Shown: positions 17,454 through 27,622 of the stretch, piece by piece | Position numbering within the stretch: the first letter of the stretch is position 1 | Layout of the letters: each line of letters opens with the position of its first letter | Assembly: GCF_004771275.1 (NCBI RefSeq) | Contig: NZ_RQEV01000011.1 | Coordinates: forward strand, 1-64,000 | DNA length: 64,000 nt | From: Leptospira fluminis | Lineage (GTDB): Bacteria; Spirochaetota; Leptospiria; Leptospirales; Leptospiraceae | Direction of reading: 5' to 3' | Position numbers and translations under genes: made by a program | The notes under the pieces: generated by a model | What the model was told of the DNA's origin: nothing | The model's database searches: none | The model's input: only the letters and a program-made list of their open reading frames with translations

Positions 17454-17715
17454 TCAGGCGCTAATAAACTTTTTATAGTTTCTGATCTCTTTCAATTCGC
17501 CCGAAATTCGTTCTATTTCCTCCCGAATCTCAGATTCATATCCTGAATCCCCCATCCGGAATTCGACGGAATTACCGAAAAACTTCGAAAGCCTTAAAGC
17601 CGTGTCGGCGGATAGGCCCCCTTTTTCCCGTGAATGATTTCAACATCAAAGTCATTGCCGTCTTTCCATTTGAGGCAAATCCGCTATTGATCATTAACCT
17701 GATACGATACTGCCT
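17454..17715 (-). pseudogene. Degraded higB-higA toxin-antitoxin remnant
   Basis: On the minus strand three frames piece together a HigBA remnant. A HigB C-terminus reads VNDQ, then an in-frame TAG where the family has Tyr, then RICLKWKDGNDFDVEI. This runs straight into HigA sequence (IIHGKKG). After a frameshift in a G-rich run it continues ADTALRLSKFFGNSVEF and an acidic helix ending at TGA 17454-17456. The HigB N-terminus and HigA N-terminal helix-turn-helix are missing. The join lies at the shared EI(I) residues, so an internal deletion probably fused the two genes. The module cannot make functional HigB or HigA. The gene-family assignment is from recalled motifs (HigB VNDQYRI.F.W.DG, HigA ADTALRLSKFFG). 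Confidence 0.72.
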
Positions 17716-17716
17716 G

Positions 17717-18144
<428 letters not shown>

Positions 18145-18172
<28 letters not shown>

Positions 18173-18579
18173 TGCTCCTTCCTATCAAACCGGAATTCGC
18201 TCATAAAATCGTTAATGGGGAAAAGAATATAGAGTTTAGAAAGAAATTCTCCTCTCAAAATGTCGAGACGATCGTCATTTACTCATCCAGCCCCGAACAG
18301 AGAATTATCGGTTATGCGACCATTGACACTATCGTAATCGATACTCCCGAATCTCTTTGGAATCGATTTTCCGTAAAGGGAGGGATCGACAAGGATCGTT
18401 TTTCTTCTTATTTTAATGGGAAGGAAACGGGAATCGGGATCCGATTCAAAAGCGTAAGTAGATTGAAAGTTCCTATCACCCCTGCTCGATTAGGTATCCG
18501 AGGCGCGATTCCCCAGAATTTTAAATTTTTGAACGGGGACGTGATTTTAAAATTAGAGCGTAGGAATCGCCTATCCTAA
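18145..18579 (+). CDS. ASCH-domain protein (PUA-like fold)
   Basis: This 144-residue protein begins at a TTG preceded by GGAGG ten bases upstream and overlaps the truncated upstream gene by 28 bases. It has the ASCH hallmarks: a beta-strand LLPIKPEFAHKIVNGEKNIEFRK at the N-terminus, with the Lys-Glu-Phe-Arg ligand edge, and IIGYATID in the next strand. ASCH domains bind RNA or modified nucleosides and often act as regulators. Pairing with a GNAT/EVE-like partner gives a toxin-antitoxin-like or RNA-modification unit, now half destroyed by the partner's truncation. The ASCH gene itself looks intact. Confidence 0.75.
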
Positions 18580-18974
18580 AGCCAATTCTCTACCTTCAAA
18601 CTAGCGACTCGTTTGAATTCTTTTTCATTATTTGTGACTAATGTACCATTATAAGCCAGAACGATGGAAGCAATCAACAAATCGCTCGGCCCGATCGATT
18701 TTCCTTTCGATTCCAACTCTCTTCTGAGTTCGGCGCATATTTCTGATTCAGTGTTCCCGAAACCGAGAATTTCGAACGGATCCAAAAAGTTAAGAACGAT
18801 GTCCTTATTTCTTTTTCTATTGTTACTTTTATACGCTCCAAGCAAAAGTTCCCCCTTAACAAGGGAAGGGATTTTTATTTCGCCTGGATGGAATTTTGAG
18901 ATGTTTTTTTGGATTTTATCGCTTTGGCCTTTAAGAAAATAAATACAAGTATTCGTATCTAAGCAATAAATCAT
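18576..18974 (-). CDS. vapC: VapC-family PIN-domain ribonuclease toxin, apparently without VapB
   Basis: The 132-residue protein matches VapC. It begins MIYCLDTNTCIYFLKG, has Glu42 (VKGELLLGA) and Asp98 (GPSDLLIAS), and ends TLVTNNEKEFKRV...LKVENW. Asp6, Glu42, Asp98 and the Asn near 116 form the metal-binding site that cleaves tRNA or rRNA in this family. The start is the ATG at 18974; a longer frame to 19304 adds unrelated sequence. No VapB-like AbrB/MraZ frame was found upstream, so this is a solitary toxin or relies on an unrecognised antitoxin. It converges tail to tail with the ASCH gene, overlapping by 4 bases. Confidence 0.82.
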   Translation of the reverse strand: MIYCLDTNTCIYFLKGQSDKIQKNISKFHPGEIKIPSLVKGELLLGAYKSNNRKRNKDIVLNFLDPFEILGFGNTESEICAELRRELESKGKSIGPSDLLIASIVLAYNGTLVTNNEKEFKRVASLKVENWL

Positions 18975-19188
18975 AATCTCTCTCTTGAAGTATCCGATTT
19001 GAAATCCCGTTTTTTGGGAGCCGAAAAAGAATGTTGACATGGGAAAGTTGCAGGAGTTTAAAATCCCACAGTTTACGGTTGATCTGCTCGAGAACCTACT
19101 TGAAATTGAAATTGCGCGAAACTTTTGGGGCGCGACCCGAAATCGGCGAATCCTGTTCGAACCGCCAAAAAACTGGGAGACTCCTGTC

Positions 19189-20046
19189 ATGAAATATCGA
19201 TCCTTTATTCTAATTTTCTTATTCCATTTCGGGATTTCTCTATTAATCTCCTGCTCCACTCCGGACAAACCTCTTCCTTCGACCTTCGATCCGAAGAATC
19301 TCACAACTGAAATCCTTCCGCTCGTTAAAATACCGAAAACCTATATCCGCAGCACCTTCTACCCTGTTATCTACAACGGCAACAACGCCGAAAAACGCAA
19401 CTACTGGGCCCAAGAAATGGTTGTCTCCTCGAACCGCCAAGAGGCTCTCGAAGCGGAATTGCAGCAAAACCTCGAAGCCGCGGGTGTACGTACAAAAAGG
19501 CGAGACGCTTCCGGACCGGACACAACTACCGTGGAACTCATTCCCCTAGGAACCTGGATCATCGACGGGAACTCCGCAGCTGCCGAGTTCCTAGTAAGAA
19601 TCATCCTTTCTGGAAGAACCAAAATCTGCACCGAACGCTTCGCCGCACGCACAAGTGGAGAGTACGAATCCTACAAACTGAACGACATCCTCTGGAAAGC
19701 AGGAGCACACAAGGTTCCGTCCGTCATAAGTAGTTGCCTCTACCAAACGTACTCCCATGAAACAAGTTATGAATTCATACCGGAATTTCGGACGGAAACC
19801 TGGGATTATCTCAAAAACCTGTTGCCTGGCAAACCCATACTCTATACGGGAAAGTACGAACCCACCATAACCGAAGCGCTCGCAGGACTCCCTAAAACCG
19901 TAAAATATACGGAATGCGCCATGTTTGCCGGCAGCACTTCCGGCTCCATCCGGTGTATCGCCCACAAAACGATCGAAACGCCCCCGATCGAATGGAAAAT
20001 CGAAAGAATCCCGACGGAAACGATCCTTCGTGAATTCGAAAAATAA
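19189..20046 (+). CDS. Putative lipoprotein, hypothetical
   Basis: This 285-residue protein starts with MKYR, a strong hydrophobic core and the lipobox LLISC, then STPDKPLP. The mature domain is mixed with several Cys residues (ICTER, SSCLYQT, YTECAMF, IRCIAH) that could pair in the periplasm. No family is recognised; it resembles conserved Leptospira lipoproteins of unknown role. The start is supported by GGGAGA eight bases upstream of the ATG. It is a single plus-strand gene between the vapC remnant region and the convergent RND operon end, with 31 bp to the latter. Confidence 0.72.
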   Translation: MKYRSFILIFLFHFGISLLISCSTPDKPLPSTFDPKNLTTEILPLVKIPKTYIRSTFYPVIYNGNNAEKRNYWAQEMVVSSNRQEALEAELQQNLEAAGVRTKRRDASGPDTTTVELIPLGTWIIDGNSAAAEFLVRIILSGRTKICTERFAARTSGEYESYKLNDILWKAGAHKVPSVISSCLYQTYSHETSYEFIPEFRTETWDYLKNLLPGKPILYTGKYEPTITEALAGLPKTVKYTECAMFAGSTSGSIRCIAHKTIETPPIEWKIERIPTETILREFEK

Positions 20047-20077
20047 CCAAAGTGGGTGGATAGTTGCACGGAACGGA

Positions 20078-20764
20078 TTAAAGATTCGTAGTTAATACAA
20101 TTACGAAAAATAAGAACGGTCCGAGCCAGGTCAAAATCGCCCGGCCAAAATTTTGTTGAAAGATGGATCGGCACATCCGTACATAAAAAATGCACTGCGC
20201 CGTAATCGCTAAAATCAGAAACGCCGCGTTCAATCCTAAAAAGAACGACATCTTGAACGTGTCCTTCTGAACCGATTGCGGAACAAGGTTATACGAAATC
20301 AAAATCGGAAAGAACGCCAAAAGAAAATACGTACCTGTGGAAAACGCGATCCCAAGCATTCTGGCAAAGGACCGATCGGGCTCCCCCAAGATCCACAACG
20401 CTGCATAACTCGTCGTAGCGGAATACAACTGGAAAAGAATGCTGAAAGCCGCCATCAAAAAGATATTGAACGGGAACGAATTCATCGCGTACATCGCCCA
20501 ACCGATCCGACCTTGCTCGTAATATTCCCTCATCCTATCTCCGAACTCATTCAGATAACCCAGATTAAAAAGCGAAACAAACACGTTAGACAGAACGTAC
20601 GCGCCTAAAAAAAGAAGATAGATTCTAGCCGTCGCGATCAGAAAGTCCTTAGGACGTAAGGAAAGCGTCTCCTTCGGACGGAGATTGAATTCTAGGTTTT
20701 CCAGAAACGCCCTGGTAAATAAATTATCCTTCAAACGCAGTTTCAATTTTTCAAGAACGTTCAT
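20078..20764 (-). CDS. Yip1-like multipass membrane protein
   Basis: This 228-residue protein has a cytoplasmic N-terminus followed by about five hydrophobic helices (near 45-68, 95-120, 135-158, 170-190 and 205-226). The layout resembles the bacterial Yip1 family of small integral membrane proteins, though this match is weak. It is the last gene of the RND operon and overlaps the MORN gene by 4 bp in an ATGA, so it is probably translated with it. A role in organising the envelope around the efflux complex is possible but unproven. Confidence 0.65.
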   Translation of the reverse strand: MNVLEKLKLRLKDNLFTRAFLENLEFNLRPKETLSLRPKDFLIATARIYLLFLGAYVLSNVFVSLFNLGYLNEFGDRMREYYEQGRIGWAMYAMNSFPFNIFLMAAFSILFQLYSATTSYAALWILGEPDRSFARMLGIAFSTGTYFLLAFFPILISYNLVPQSVQKDTFKMSFFLGLNAAFLILAITAQCIFYVRMCRSIFQQNFGRAILTWLGPFLFFVIVLTTNL

Positions 20765-21531
20765 TTCTTCTTACCCCTTTTAGGATGTTTTCCTGACTGC
20801 ACTTTTCCGGAAGCCGTCGGTTTCGCTTCCTCTACGGACTGTTTGCGGACCGGCCGGTCGTCCGCCCAAATCCCTTCGAAAACAAGATTCCCGAATGGAC
20901 CGTACAGAACGCCCTTTCCTTCCCGCTGACCGTTTTTCCAATGACCGACGTACCTGCTACCGTCTCCGAAAATAAAGATCCCGTTCCCGTCGAAAATCCG
21001 ACCTCCTGCATATTTCCCCTTCAGAGCCGGACCTTCCGGCAAATGCAAAATGCCTTCCCCTTCCGGCAGGTCGTTCTTCCATACTCCTTCTAAGGCTGTT
21101 CCATCCGACCATTGAAACGTCCCGAAACCTTCTTTCCGGTTCAGAAGAAAATCTCCTTCGTAAGAATTCCCGTTAGAGGAACGTAAAAGACCGCGACCTT
21201 GGCGCAAGCCTCGCACCCACTCCCCCTCGTAATATTCTCCCGAAACGCTTCGAAAAACTCCCTTACCGTTTGGTTTGGAATTTTCCACCATCCCATCGTA
21301 CACATCCCCGTTTTTGAATTGGATCGTGGACAAACCTTCCTTACAATTACCGGAAATGCAATTCGGTGCATTCAACATCCGTAGCACAAGAACCAGAACC
21401 GTTACGATCCCGACCGTAAGGAACGCATAATGTTTCCAATGGAAGGGGTAAAACAAGGAACAGATCCCGGTGATCGCTTTCTCTCTGCTCGGAAGCTTGA
21501 ATCTGCTTTTAAATCGATCGAGCATTGCCAT
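20761..21531 (-). CDS. Membrane-anchored MORN-repeat protein
   Basis: The 256-residue product has one TM helix near residues 30-55, then about seven MORN repeats (patterns such as YEGEWVRGLRQGRG, YEGDFLLNRKEGFG, YVGHWKNGQREGKG) and a basic Lys-rich tail. MORN repeats bind lipids or proteins and often scaffold membranes. The chosen ATG has GAGG six bases upstream; a TTG at 21555 overlapping the upstream stop is possible. The gene sits inside the RND operon and overlaps the next gene by 4 bp. Confidence 0.8.
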   Translation of the reverse strand: MAMLDRFKSRFKLPSREKAITGICSLFYPFHWKHYAFLTVGIVTVLVLVLRMLNAPNCISGNCKEGLSTIQFKNGDVYDGMVENSKPNGKGVFRSVSGEYYEGEWVRGLRQGRGLLRSSNGNSYEGDFLLNRKEGFGTFQWSDGTALEGVWKNDLPEGEGILHLPEGPALKGKYAGGRIFDGNGIFIFGDGSRYVGHWKNGQREGKGVLYGPFGNLVFEGIWADDRPVRKQSVEEAKPTASGKVQSGKHPKRGKKK

Positions 21532-21551
21532 AAAATACCTCAAAGGGAAAA

Positions 21552-24530
21552 TCAAAACGTCTTACCCTGTTTTTTTCGGATCGAAACCGGCTGAACAAAC
21601 TTGTCGGAGATGCCGGCAAAAATCCCTTCCTTTCGAAACGGACTTTCTATGCGGAAAAAGATCCTCGGAGTCAGCAAGAGCGACAACCCGATCCCGCATA
21701 AAAAGGTCGTCTCCAATTCCATCAAAAAAGCTCCGCCTTCCCGGGCAAAAATGATCTGGGGTAAAAAAAGCGTTAGGAGCAGCAAAAAAATTTCTCGCTT
21801 CGGTTCCGATTCCGTATCTCGGGAAACCTTACTCAAGCAGAGGATGTGAAACGCTGAGGCTGCAATCGTAAGCAACGAACCCAAATATACCGGCAAGGAA
21901 ATTTTTCCGAAAAGAAAACTACAGATCGTAAGATTCGCAAAAAACGCGAACAACAGCGTAGTGATCACCGCGAGCGGACGCAAAAAGGATTCGAAGTATG
22001 AGGCGAATACCATATAAATCAGAAAAAAGGAGAATGCAATTACCGCGTACAATCTGTTTTCCGTTTCGGACGCCTTTTCCACATTACGCCCCAATTCTAT
22101 CCTGTAATGTTCCGGTAAGCCCTGTGAAAGTTGCTCCGGGATCCTCGACTGTAAGGAACGAATTCCGCTACGGGAGCTCCGAAGTGAAAATGAGAGCGTG
22201 CGTTTTTTATTTTTGCGGGAAATCCGGACCGGGGAGCGCGCTTCTTTTTTGGATGAAACTTCGGGGATCGGAACGTACTTACCTGCCTGATTCTTGACTA
22301 CGAATCGTTCTATACTATCTACCGAATTCCGGAATTCCTGCTTTGCACGAATCTTAATGTCCAACTCCCGGTTATCCGTAACGAACTTCGAAATCACGGA
22401 ACCTTGGATGGCCGTCTTTAAAAAACTCGCCACCTCCGAATTGGTCAAAGATGCTCCGGAAGTTTTGGGGCTATTCAAGGAAAGCTCCAATTCGTCGCGT
22501 GGGGATTTATAATTCAGGATCGTGTCTTCCGCGCCGGTTAGATCCGCGGCTTTTGCAGCCAGATCCTTGGACAAAGAATCCAATTTGTCCATGTCGTCGC
22601 CCAAAACGTCTATGCGAATTTCCTTATATTTCGAGCTCTCCGACTCGCGGGAAAAATAAAGGAAAGCCGGACTTACGTTCCCGATCCCTTTTCGGATCTT
22701 CTCGATAAAATCGTCCGCATAGGTGCCAGAATCCAGAGAGACGACCAAAAACGAGTGTCCCGGTTCCACCTTAGAGGTGACATCCTTGGCTCCGCCGGCC
22801 TTCAGGATCTTCTCCTCTACGGATTTAGTGATCGAATTCGTCTGGGAGAAATTATAGCCGGCGGGCAATTCCACGTACCCGACGACCCTCTTGCTCTCCG
22901 TGGAATAGAACAATTCCTTATTCGCTTGCAATAAGCGAAAAATTCCCAAGATCAGAACCGCCGAATATAAGAGTGCGAACAGCCGGTTCGAAGGAAAGGA
23001 ACTCGCCTTCTCCGATATCGACGGATCGGGCTTCGCGTGCCGAGTTGCGCTTGGCAAAGGGACCGAATGAAAAGATTTTAGATACTTTTCCCGTACCATT
23101 CTTACGGATGCACTCAGAGGCGGAAAGGAAACGTAAGATAAAACGAGATACAGGGACAAAAACGCTCCCAACCTAAGGGTGGACTGACCGGTATCCCGAT
23201 CCAAATAGTACAGAGGAAGACAAAGAGCAAGAATCACTACGACAAGACTCGTCGATTCTCCGACCGTATTCCTGAATTTGAAAACCCCCGAATCAGAATC
23301 CCTGCGCTCACATAGGAACTTATAAACGAACAACCACAGACCACAACCCGCTATCTCCGCCGCCGCGACGATCAGATCGAACTCGACCTTCAGAGCGAAC
23401 AACACGAACTGGATGAAGAAGAAATTGAGTGGAAACTGGAGCAGAAGAGTGATCGTCGCATCCGACAAGGTGTTCTTGCCGAATCTTCTTAAAGCGACCG
23501 CCGACAACGCCATTCCGATCAGAAAACAGATCGAAACGTTCGAATAAGTCTTTCGGATCGAATCCGCTTGATCGTAAACGATCCGGAACTTTACGTTCGG
23601 GATCTTCAGGTCTTCCAGTTTTTCCCCGACTTCCTTAGTGATCTGTAATATGTTTCCTGTCGAAGACTTATAGATAAAAACGCTGACGATCTCCTTCCCG
23701 CTGAATCTGGATGCGCTTTCCTCATCCCGAAAGGAAAAAGAAACGTCTGCTACATCCTCCAAAAAGAAGATCCTTCCCTGTTCGCGAGAATACAAAGGTT
23801 GCTTTTGAATCTCTCGGATGGATTTGTATTTTCCGGCCAAAAGCAGGTTATATTTCAAACCGTCTTTTCGTACGGATCCGATCGAAGCCGATTTGTTGTT
23901 GGCCTGAATCACCCTTTGCACTTCCTGCAAATCGATCCCGTAAGCCCTTAATTTCTGCAGGTCGCAGGCGACCAGAACCTCTCTGACTTTTCCTCCGGAT
24001 GCCACGATCTTACTGACACCTTCTATGTTTTCCAGAAAGCTCTTTACCTCATGGTCTGCGATACTTCTCAGAGTGGTAAAATCGAACGCTTCGCTTTCGA
24101 TGGAGACGATCAATATCGGTTTCTGGTCCGGGTCATAATGAAAGATCGCCGGCTTATGGACTTCTCTAGGAAAATTACCTGCGATCGCATCGACTCTTTC
24201 TCTCACCTCCAAACTCTTGAGATCCATCGAACTCCCTTTCTGAAACTCCAGATGGATCTCCGTTTTCCCTCTCTCCGCAAAGGAACGCATTTCTTCGATG
24301 CCTCCGATGCTGGACACGGCCTCCTCGATCGGAATGGTGAGTAATTCCTCGACCAATGGAACGTCCGCCCCCGGAAAGTCCACCGAAATGGAAAGTCCGG
24401 GATATTCGGTGGAAGGGAAAAGATTTATTGGAACTTTAAAAAAAGATAATATTCCAAATAGAGTTGCCCCTCCGAGAAACATGGCTACGGTAAGTGGCCT
24501 CTCTCGGAAAAAAGGAGTTCCTCCGCTCAT
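21552..24530 (-). CDS. Divergent RND-family transporter subunit lacking TM4 acidic residues
   Basis: This 992-residue protein has the RND topology: N-terminal TM (RERPLTVAMFLGGATLF), porter sequence with PGADVPLVEELLT, a TM block, a second porter domain, and a final TM block with ASYFESFLRPLAV. It is the second RND gene after 24527-27622. At the place where pumps carry the Asp pair in TM4, this one reads AGCGLWLF (394-401) with no acidic residue. The TM10 segment also lacks the charged residue seen in its partner. It may therefore be a non-protonated partner in a mixed trimer with the upstream subunit; that is inference. It overlaps its neighbour by 4 bp (ATGA). Confidence 0.85.
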   Translation of the reverse strand: MSGGTPFFRERPLTVAMFLGGATLFGILSFFKVPINLFPSTEYPGLSISVDFPGADVPLVEELLTIPIEEAVSSIGGIEEMRSFAERGKTEIHLEFQKGSSMDLKSLEVRERVDAIAGNFPREVHKPAIFHYDPDQKPILIVSIESEAFDFTTLRSIADHEVKSFLENIEGVSKIVASGGKVREVLVACDLQKLRAYGIDLQEVQRVIQANNKSASIGSVRKDGLKYNLLLAGKYKSIREIQKQPLYSREQGRIFFLEDVADVSFSFRDEESASRFSGKEIVSVFIYKSSTGNILQITKEVGEKLEDLKIPNVKFRIVYDQADSIRKTYSNVSICFLIGMALSAVALRRFGKNTLSDATITLLLQFPLNFFFIQFVLFALKVEFDLIVAAAEIAGCGLWLFVYKFLCERRDSDSGVFKFRNTVGESTSLVVVILALCLPLYYLDRDTGQSTLRLGAFLSLYLVLSYVSFPPLSASVRMVREKYLKSFHSVPLPSATRHAKPDPSISEKASSFPSNRLFALLYSAVLILGIFRLLQANKELFYSTESKRVVGYVELPAGYNFSQTNSITKSVEEKILKAGGAKDVTSKVEPGHSFLVVSLDSGTYADDFIEKIRKGIGNVSPAFLYFSRESESSKYKEIRIDVLGDDMDKLDSLSKDLAAKAADLTGAEDTILNYKSPRDELELSLNSPKTSGASLTNSEVASFLKTAIQGSVISKFVTDNRELDIKIRAKQEFRNSVDSIERFVVKNQAGKYVPIPEVSSKKEARSPVRISRKNKKRTLSFSLRSSRSGIRSLQSRIPEQLSQGLPEHYRIELGRNVEKASETENRLYAVIAFSFFLIYMVFASYFESFLRPLAVITTLLFAFFANLTICSFLFGKISLPVYLGSLLTIAASAFHILCLSKVSRDTESEPKREIFLLLLTLFLPQIIFAREGGAFLMELETTFLCGIGLSLLLTPRIFFRIESPFRKEGIFAGISDKFVQPVSIRKKQGKTF

Positions 24531-27500
24531 ACGACTCCCCTTTCCTCTTTTCTCAACAGATAAAAGAACAGGATGGGAATCAGATAAAGACTGAAGAAAA
24601 AGGAGGTAAAAAGACCTACGATCACGACGATTGCCATTGGCGACTGGAATTCCGTGCCTTTCTGTAGCTCCAGCATGATCGGCAACAATCCCAGAATAGT
24701 AGTGGCGTTGTTCATCAGGATCGGCCTTAATACGATCTTACCGCTGTCAGTGATCACTTTTTTTAGGGGGATATTTTCTTTTCTCAAAAGATGGACATAT
24801 TCGTAATACAAAGCCGCGTTATCCACCACCACCCCGAGCAGCAATACTAATCCCATAAAGGAACTGACGTTCAGGCTCTTACCGAACAGGAACAAAGCGG
24901 GAAAGATTCCGATGAACATCAGAGGAATCACGCAGATCATGACGAAGGAATAGGACAGCGATTCGAATTGACTCGCTAAAAGCATATAGATCAGAACGAT
25001 CGCAAGTACGAAGGAAAATGTCAGGTCCTGGAAGGACTTGTCGATGTTCTCCTGTTCTCCCGAAAATTTGATTCGATATCCTTCCGGCAACTGCATCTTG
25101 GAGATCAGATTCTTTACGGAACCGTAAGGATCGTTCGATTCGCCGAAGTCCACATCGGCGGTGATTAGATTCACTCGGGAATTGCCGGACCTAAGGATCG
25201 AAAGTGGAGAATCCAATCGATCGACTTTTCCGATCTGGGACAATTGAATCAGATTTCCTTGCGGTGATTGCACGCTCATCGATAGGATTTTATCCAGCGA
25301 ATCGACGTCCTGCTTCTGGAAGAAAAGCCTCACGTCGCTGCTTTTATTCGCTAGTTTCACCTTCGTAACTACAGAACCGTAATTCGCCATTCTAAGATAA
25401 TTGGAGAGATAATCGTTGGATAGGTTAAAAAGACTCGATTTTACCGAATCGAAGCTGAGCGCATATTCGGTGGCGGAGTCCTCCATACTCACCCGCACGT
25501 CGCGGATTCCCGAGATCTTGGGCAATTTGGATTTCAAATCTGCTCCAAGAGAACGTAGCGTTTTCAAATCCTCTCCCTGAATCTCCAAACTTAAACCGTT
25601 CGAATCGGGAGAGACCACAGATGACAGTACGTCCCCGCTGTTCTCGAAATGAATCTCCATATCCTCGGTAAATTTCAATTTCTTACGGATCCGCGAAATG
25701 AATCTGGCCGAAGAGACGCTCGCGTCGTCCTTCAAAACCACTCGAACTGAAGCCCGATTCGCCCCCCAGCTACCCGTTTTTCGGGAGCCGATCTGATCCT
25801 CTTCGAAGCCGATTCTGGAAACGACGCTTTGAACATCCGGTTCTTTCAAAAGATTACTTTCGATGAAGCGGATCGCCTCCGAGGTAGTCTCCAGCGAGGA
25901 GCCGTTCTTTGTCTTTACTAGGATGGAAAACTCCCCTGTATCTACCCTTGGAATAAACTCCATCGGTAAAACGAAAACGAAAAGACAGGAAATCGCGAAC
26001 AACACCGCGATCCGTAAAAACAAAGGCCTGGGTCGATCCAGATAGCCGGATAATTTGGATTCGTATTTCGAAAGAATGTTTCTATGAAATTCTTCGGAAC
26101 GCTGAAAAACGAAATCCGTAAGGAATTTCGGTTCCATCCGGATCCCGTAGAGAACGGAAGTCAACATCGGGATCAGGGTAAGGGAGGCGAAAAGACTCAT
26201 AAAAAGCGCCAGAGTGATCGCCAGAGCCATTTCCCCGAATACGATTCCGATGATACTCTTAAAGAAAATGATGGGTAAAAAGACGATCACCGTGGTCAAA
26301 GTCGCGGAGACCACCGAACCTGTGACTTCCAAGGTACCTCGTACCGACGCGTCCTGAACGGAAGCTCCGCGGGTCAAATTCCTTTCGATAGCGGAAAAAA
26401 CCACGTTACTCGTATCGAAGAGCATACCTACTCCGAGAGCCATACCGCCTAGGGACATCATATTCAGGGAGATGCCGAAAATATAGAAAAGAAGTAATGT
26501 GGAAAATAAACTGGCAGGGATGACGGTCAAAAGAATGATCGGACTCTTTAAATTCCGAAGCAGGAATACCAATACCAAAAACGCGAGAATCATCCCGGAA
26601 ATCAGCGAGCTCGTCACTCCGGAAATGGATTCGCTGATGAATTTGGCCTCGTCGTACACGATCTGCGCGGAGATCTCACGGCTGAATTTTTTGTTGATCT
26701 CTTCCAACTCTGTCCGGACTTTCTGCGAGATCTCTACGGAGTTCTTGCCGGATTCCTTATAGAGATACGCGATGACGCAATCTTTGCCGTTATATCTCGC
26801 GATCCCGGTGCGATCTCGGTATCCTTCCCGGATACCGCTAAACGAGGAAAGACGGATCGGAACTCCCTGCGAGTTGTTCCCGACGATCGCCTCCCCTATG
26901 CTTTCCACCGATTTGAATTCGCCGACGGCTCGAACCAAATAGTCCTTATCGCCGACCGGCAAGGTACCCGCCGGATAGCTCACGTTCGCCAAGGAAAGCG
27001 ACCGTCTGATATCGAAGAGGGAAATACCGTAGGAATTCATCTTCTCCGAATCGATTTCGATCGAGACTTCCTTTTTATATCCCCCGGAAAATTGCACTGC
27101 CGCCAGACCTTCTATCCTTTCGAAATAGACCTTCACGTTGTCGGACAAGAAGGAGCGCAAATCCTTTTCCCGGACTCCTTCCTTTGGAAAAATCACGATC
27201 TCTTCGAAAGCGGATCGGGAAGGATCGAATCTGGTGACGACAGGCTTACTCGCATCCTGAGGAAGGCTGTCACGAACAAGGTCGATTTTTTCCCGGACGT
27301 CCAGAATTGCATAATCCATGGAGGTCCGGTTGGAAAACTGAACCGTGACCGAAGACATTCCTTCCATGGATTCCGAATTCACCGACTCCACCCCTCCTAT
27401 CGTGCCGACCGAATCCGAAATCGGTTTGGTGACCAGATTTTCCACTTCCTCTGCGGAAGAATTGGGATAGTACGTCATGATGGTGACTTTGGGAAATTCC

Positions 27501-27622
27501 AATTCGGGCATCAGATTGATTTTTAGGTTATGCAGCGCGATAAGCCCGAAAAGGACCAAAGCCGACCAAATCATGGAGATGGTGATCGGCTTACGGACGC
27601 AGAATTTTAGGATGAATTCCAT
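24527..27622 (-). CDS. RND-family efflux transporter (HAE/AcrB-like)
   Basis: The 1031-residue protein has twelve predicted TM helices and two large periplasmic loops. Visible family motifs include VRKPITISMIW at the N-terminus, FPKVTIMTYYPNSSAEEVE, GMLFDTSNVVF in TM4 (Asp403, with Thr instead of the second Asp), LLASQFESLSYSF after the second porter domain and GVVVDNAALYYEY in TM10. It should use the proton gradient to drive export of an amphiphilic substrate through the MFP and TolC partners encoded upstream. The ATG overlaps the MFP stop as TGATG. The substrate is unknown. Confidence 0.92.
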   Translation of the reverse strand: MEFILKFCVRKPITISMIWSALVLFGLIALHNLKINLMPELEFPKVTIMTYYPNSSAEEVENLVTKPISDSVGTIGGVESVNSESMEGMSSVTVQFSNRTSMDYAILDVREKIDLVRDSLPQDASKPVVTRFDPSRSAFEEIVIFPKEGVREKDLRSFLSDNVKVYFERIEGLAAVQFSGGYKKEVSIEIDSEKMNSYGISLFDIRRSLSLANVSYPAGTLPVGDKDYLVRAVGEFKSVESIGEAIVGNNSQGVPIRLSSFSGIREGYRDRTGIARYNGKDCVIAYLYKESGKNSVEISQKVRTELEEINKKFSREISAQIVYDEAKFISESISGVTSSLISGMILAFLVLVFLLRNLKSPIILLTVIPASLFSTLLLFYIFGISLNMMSLGGMALGVGMLFDTSNVVFSAIERNLTRGASVQDASVRGTLEVTGSVVSATLTTVIVFLPIIFFKSIIGIVFGEMALAITLALFMSLFASLTLIPMLTSVLYGIRMEPKFLTDFVFQRSEEFHRNILSKYESKLSGYLDRPRPLFLRIAVLFAISCLFVFVLPMEFIPRVDTGEFSILVKTKNGSSLETTSEAIRFIESNLLKEPDVQSVVSRIGFEEDQIGSRKTGSWGANRASVRVVLKDDASVSSARFISRIRKKLKFTEDMEIHFENSGDVLSSVVSPDSNGLSLEIQGEDLKTLRSLGADLKSKLPKISGIRDVRVSMEDSATEYALSFDSVKSSLFNLSNDYLSNYLRMANYGSVVTKVKLANKSSDVRLFFQKQDVDSLDKILSMSVQSPQGNLIQLSQIGKVDRLDSPLSILRSGNSRVNLITADVDFGESNDPYGSVKNLISKMQLPEGYRIKFSGEQENIDKSFQDLTFSFVLAIVLIYMLLASQFESLSYSFVMICVIPLMFIGIFPALFLFGKSLNVSSFMGLVLLLGVVVDNAALYYEYVHLLRKENIPLKKVITDSGKIVLRPILMNNATTILGLLPIMLELQKGTEFQSPMAIVVIVGLFTSFFFSLYLIPILFFYLLRKEERGVV

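Noticed and set aside
17630..17716. N-terminal extension of the EVE-like gene back to ATG 17630
   Set aside because: This part is the antisense of the higBA remnant, so the frame is open by chance.
18975..19188. VapB antitoxin upstream of vapC
   Set aside because: No minus-strand frame there shows the AbrB/MraZ-like VapB pattern; the extended vapC frame encodes unrelated residues.
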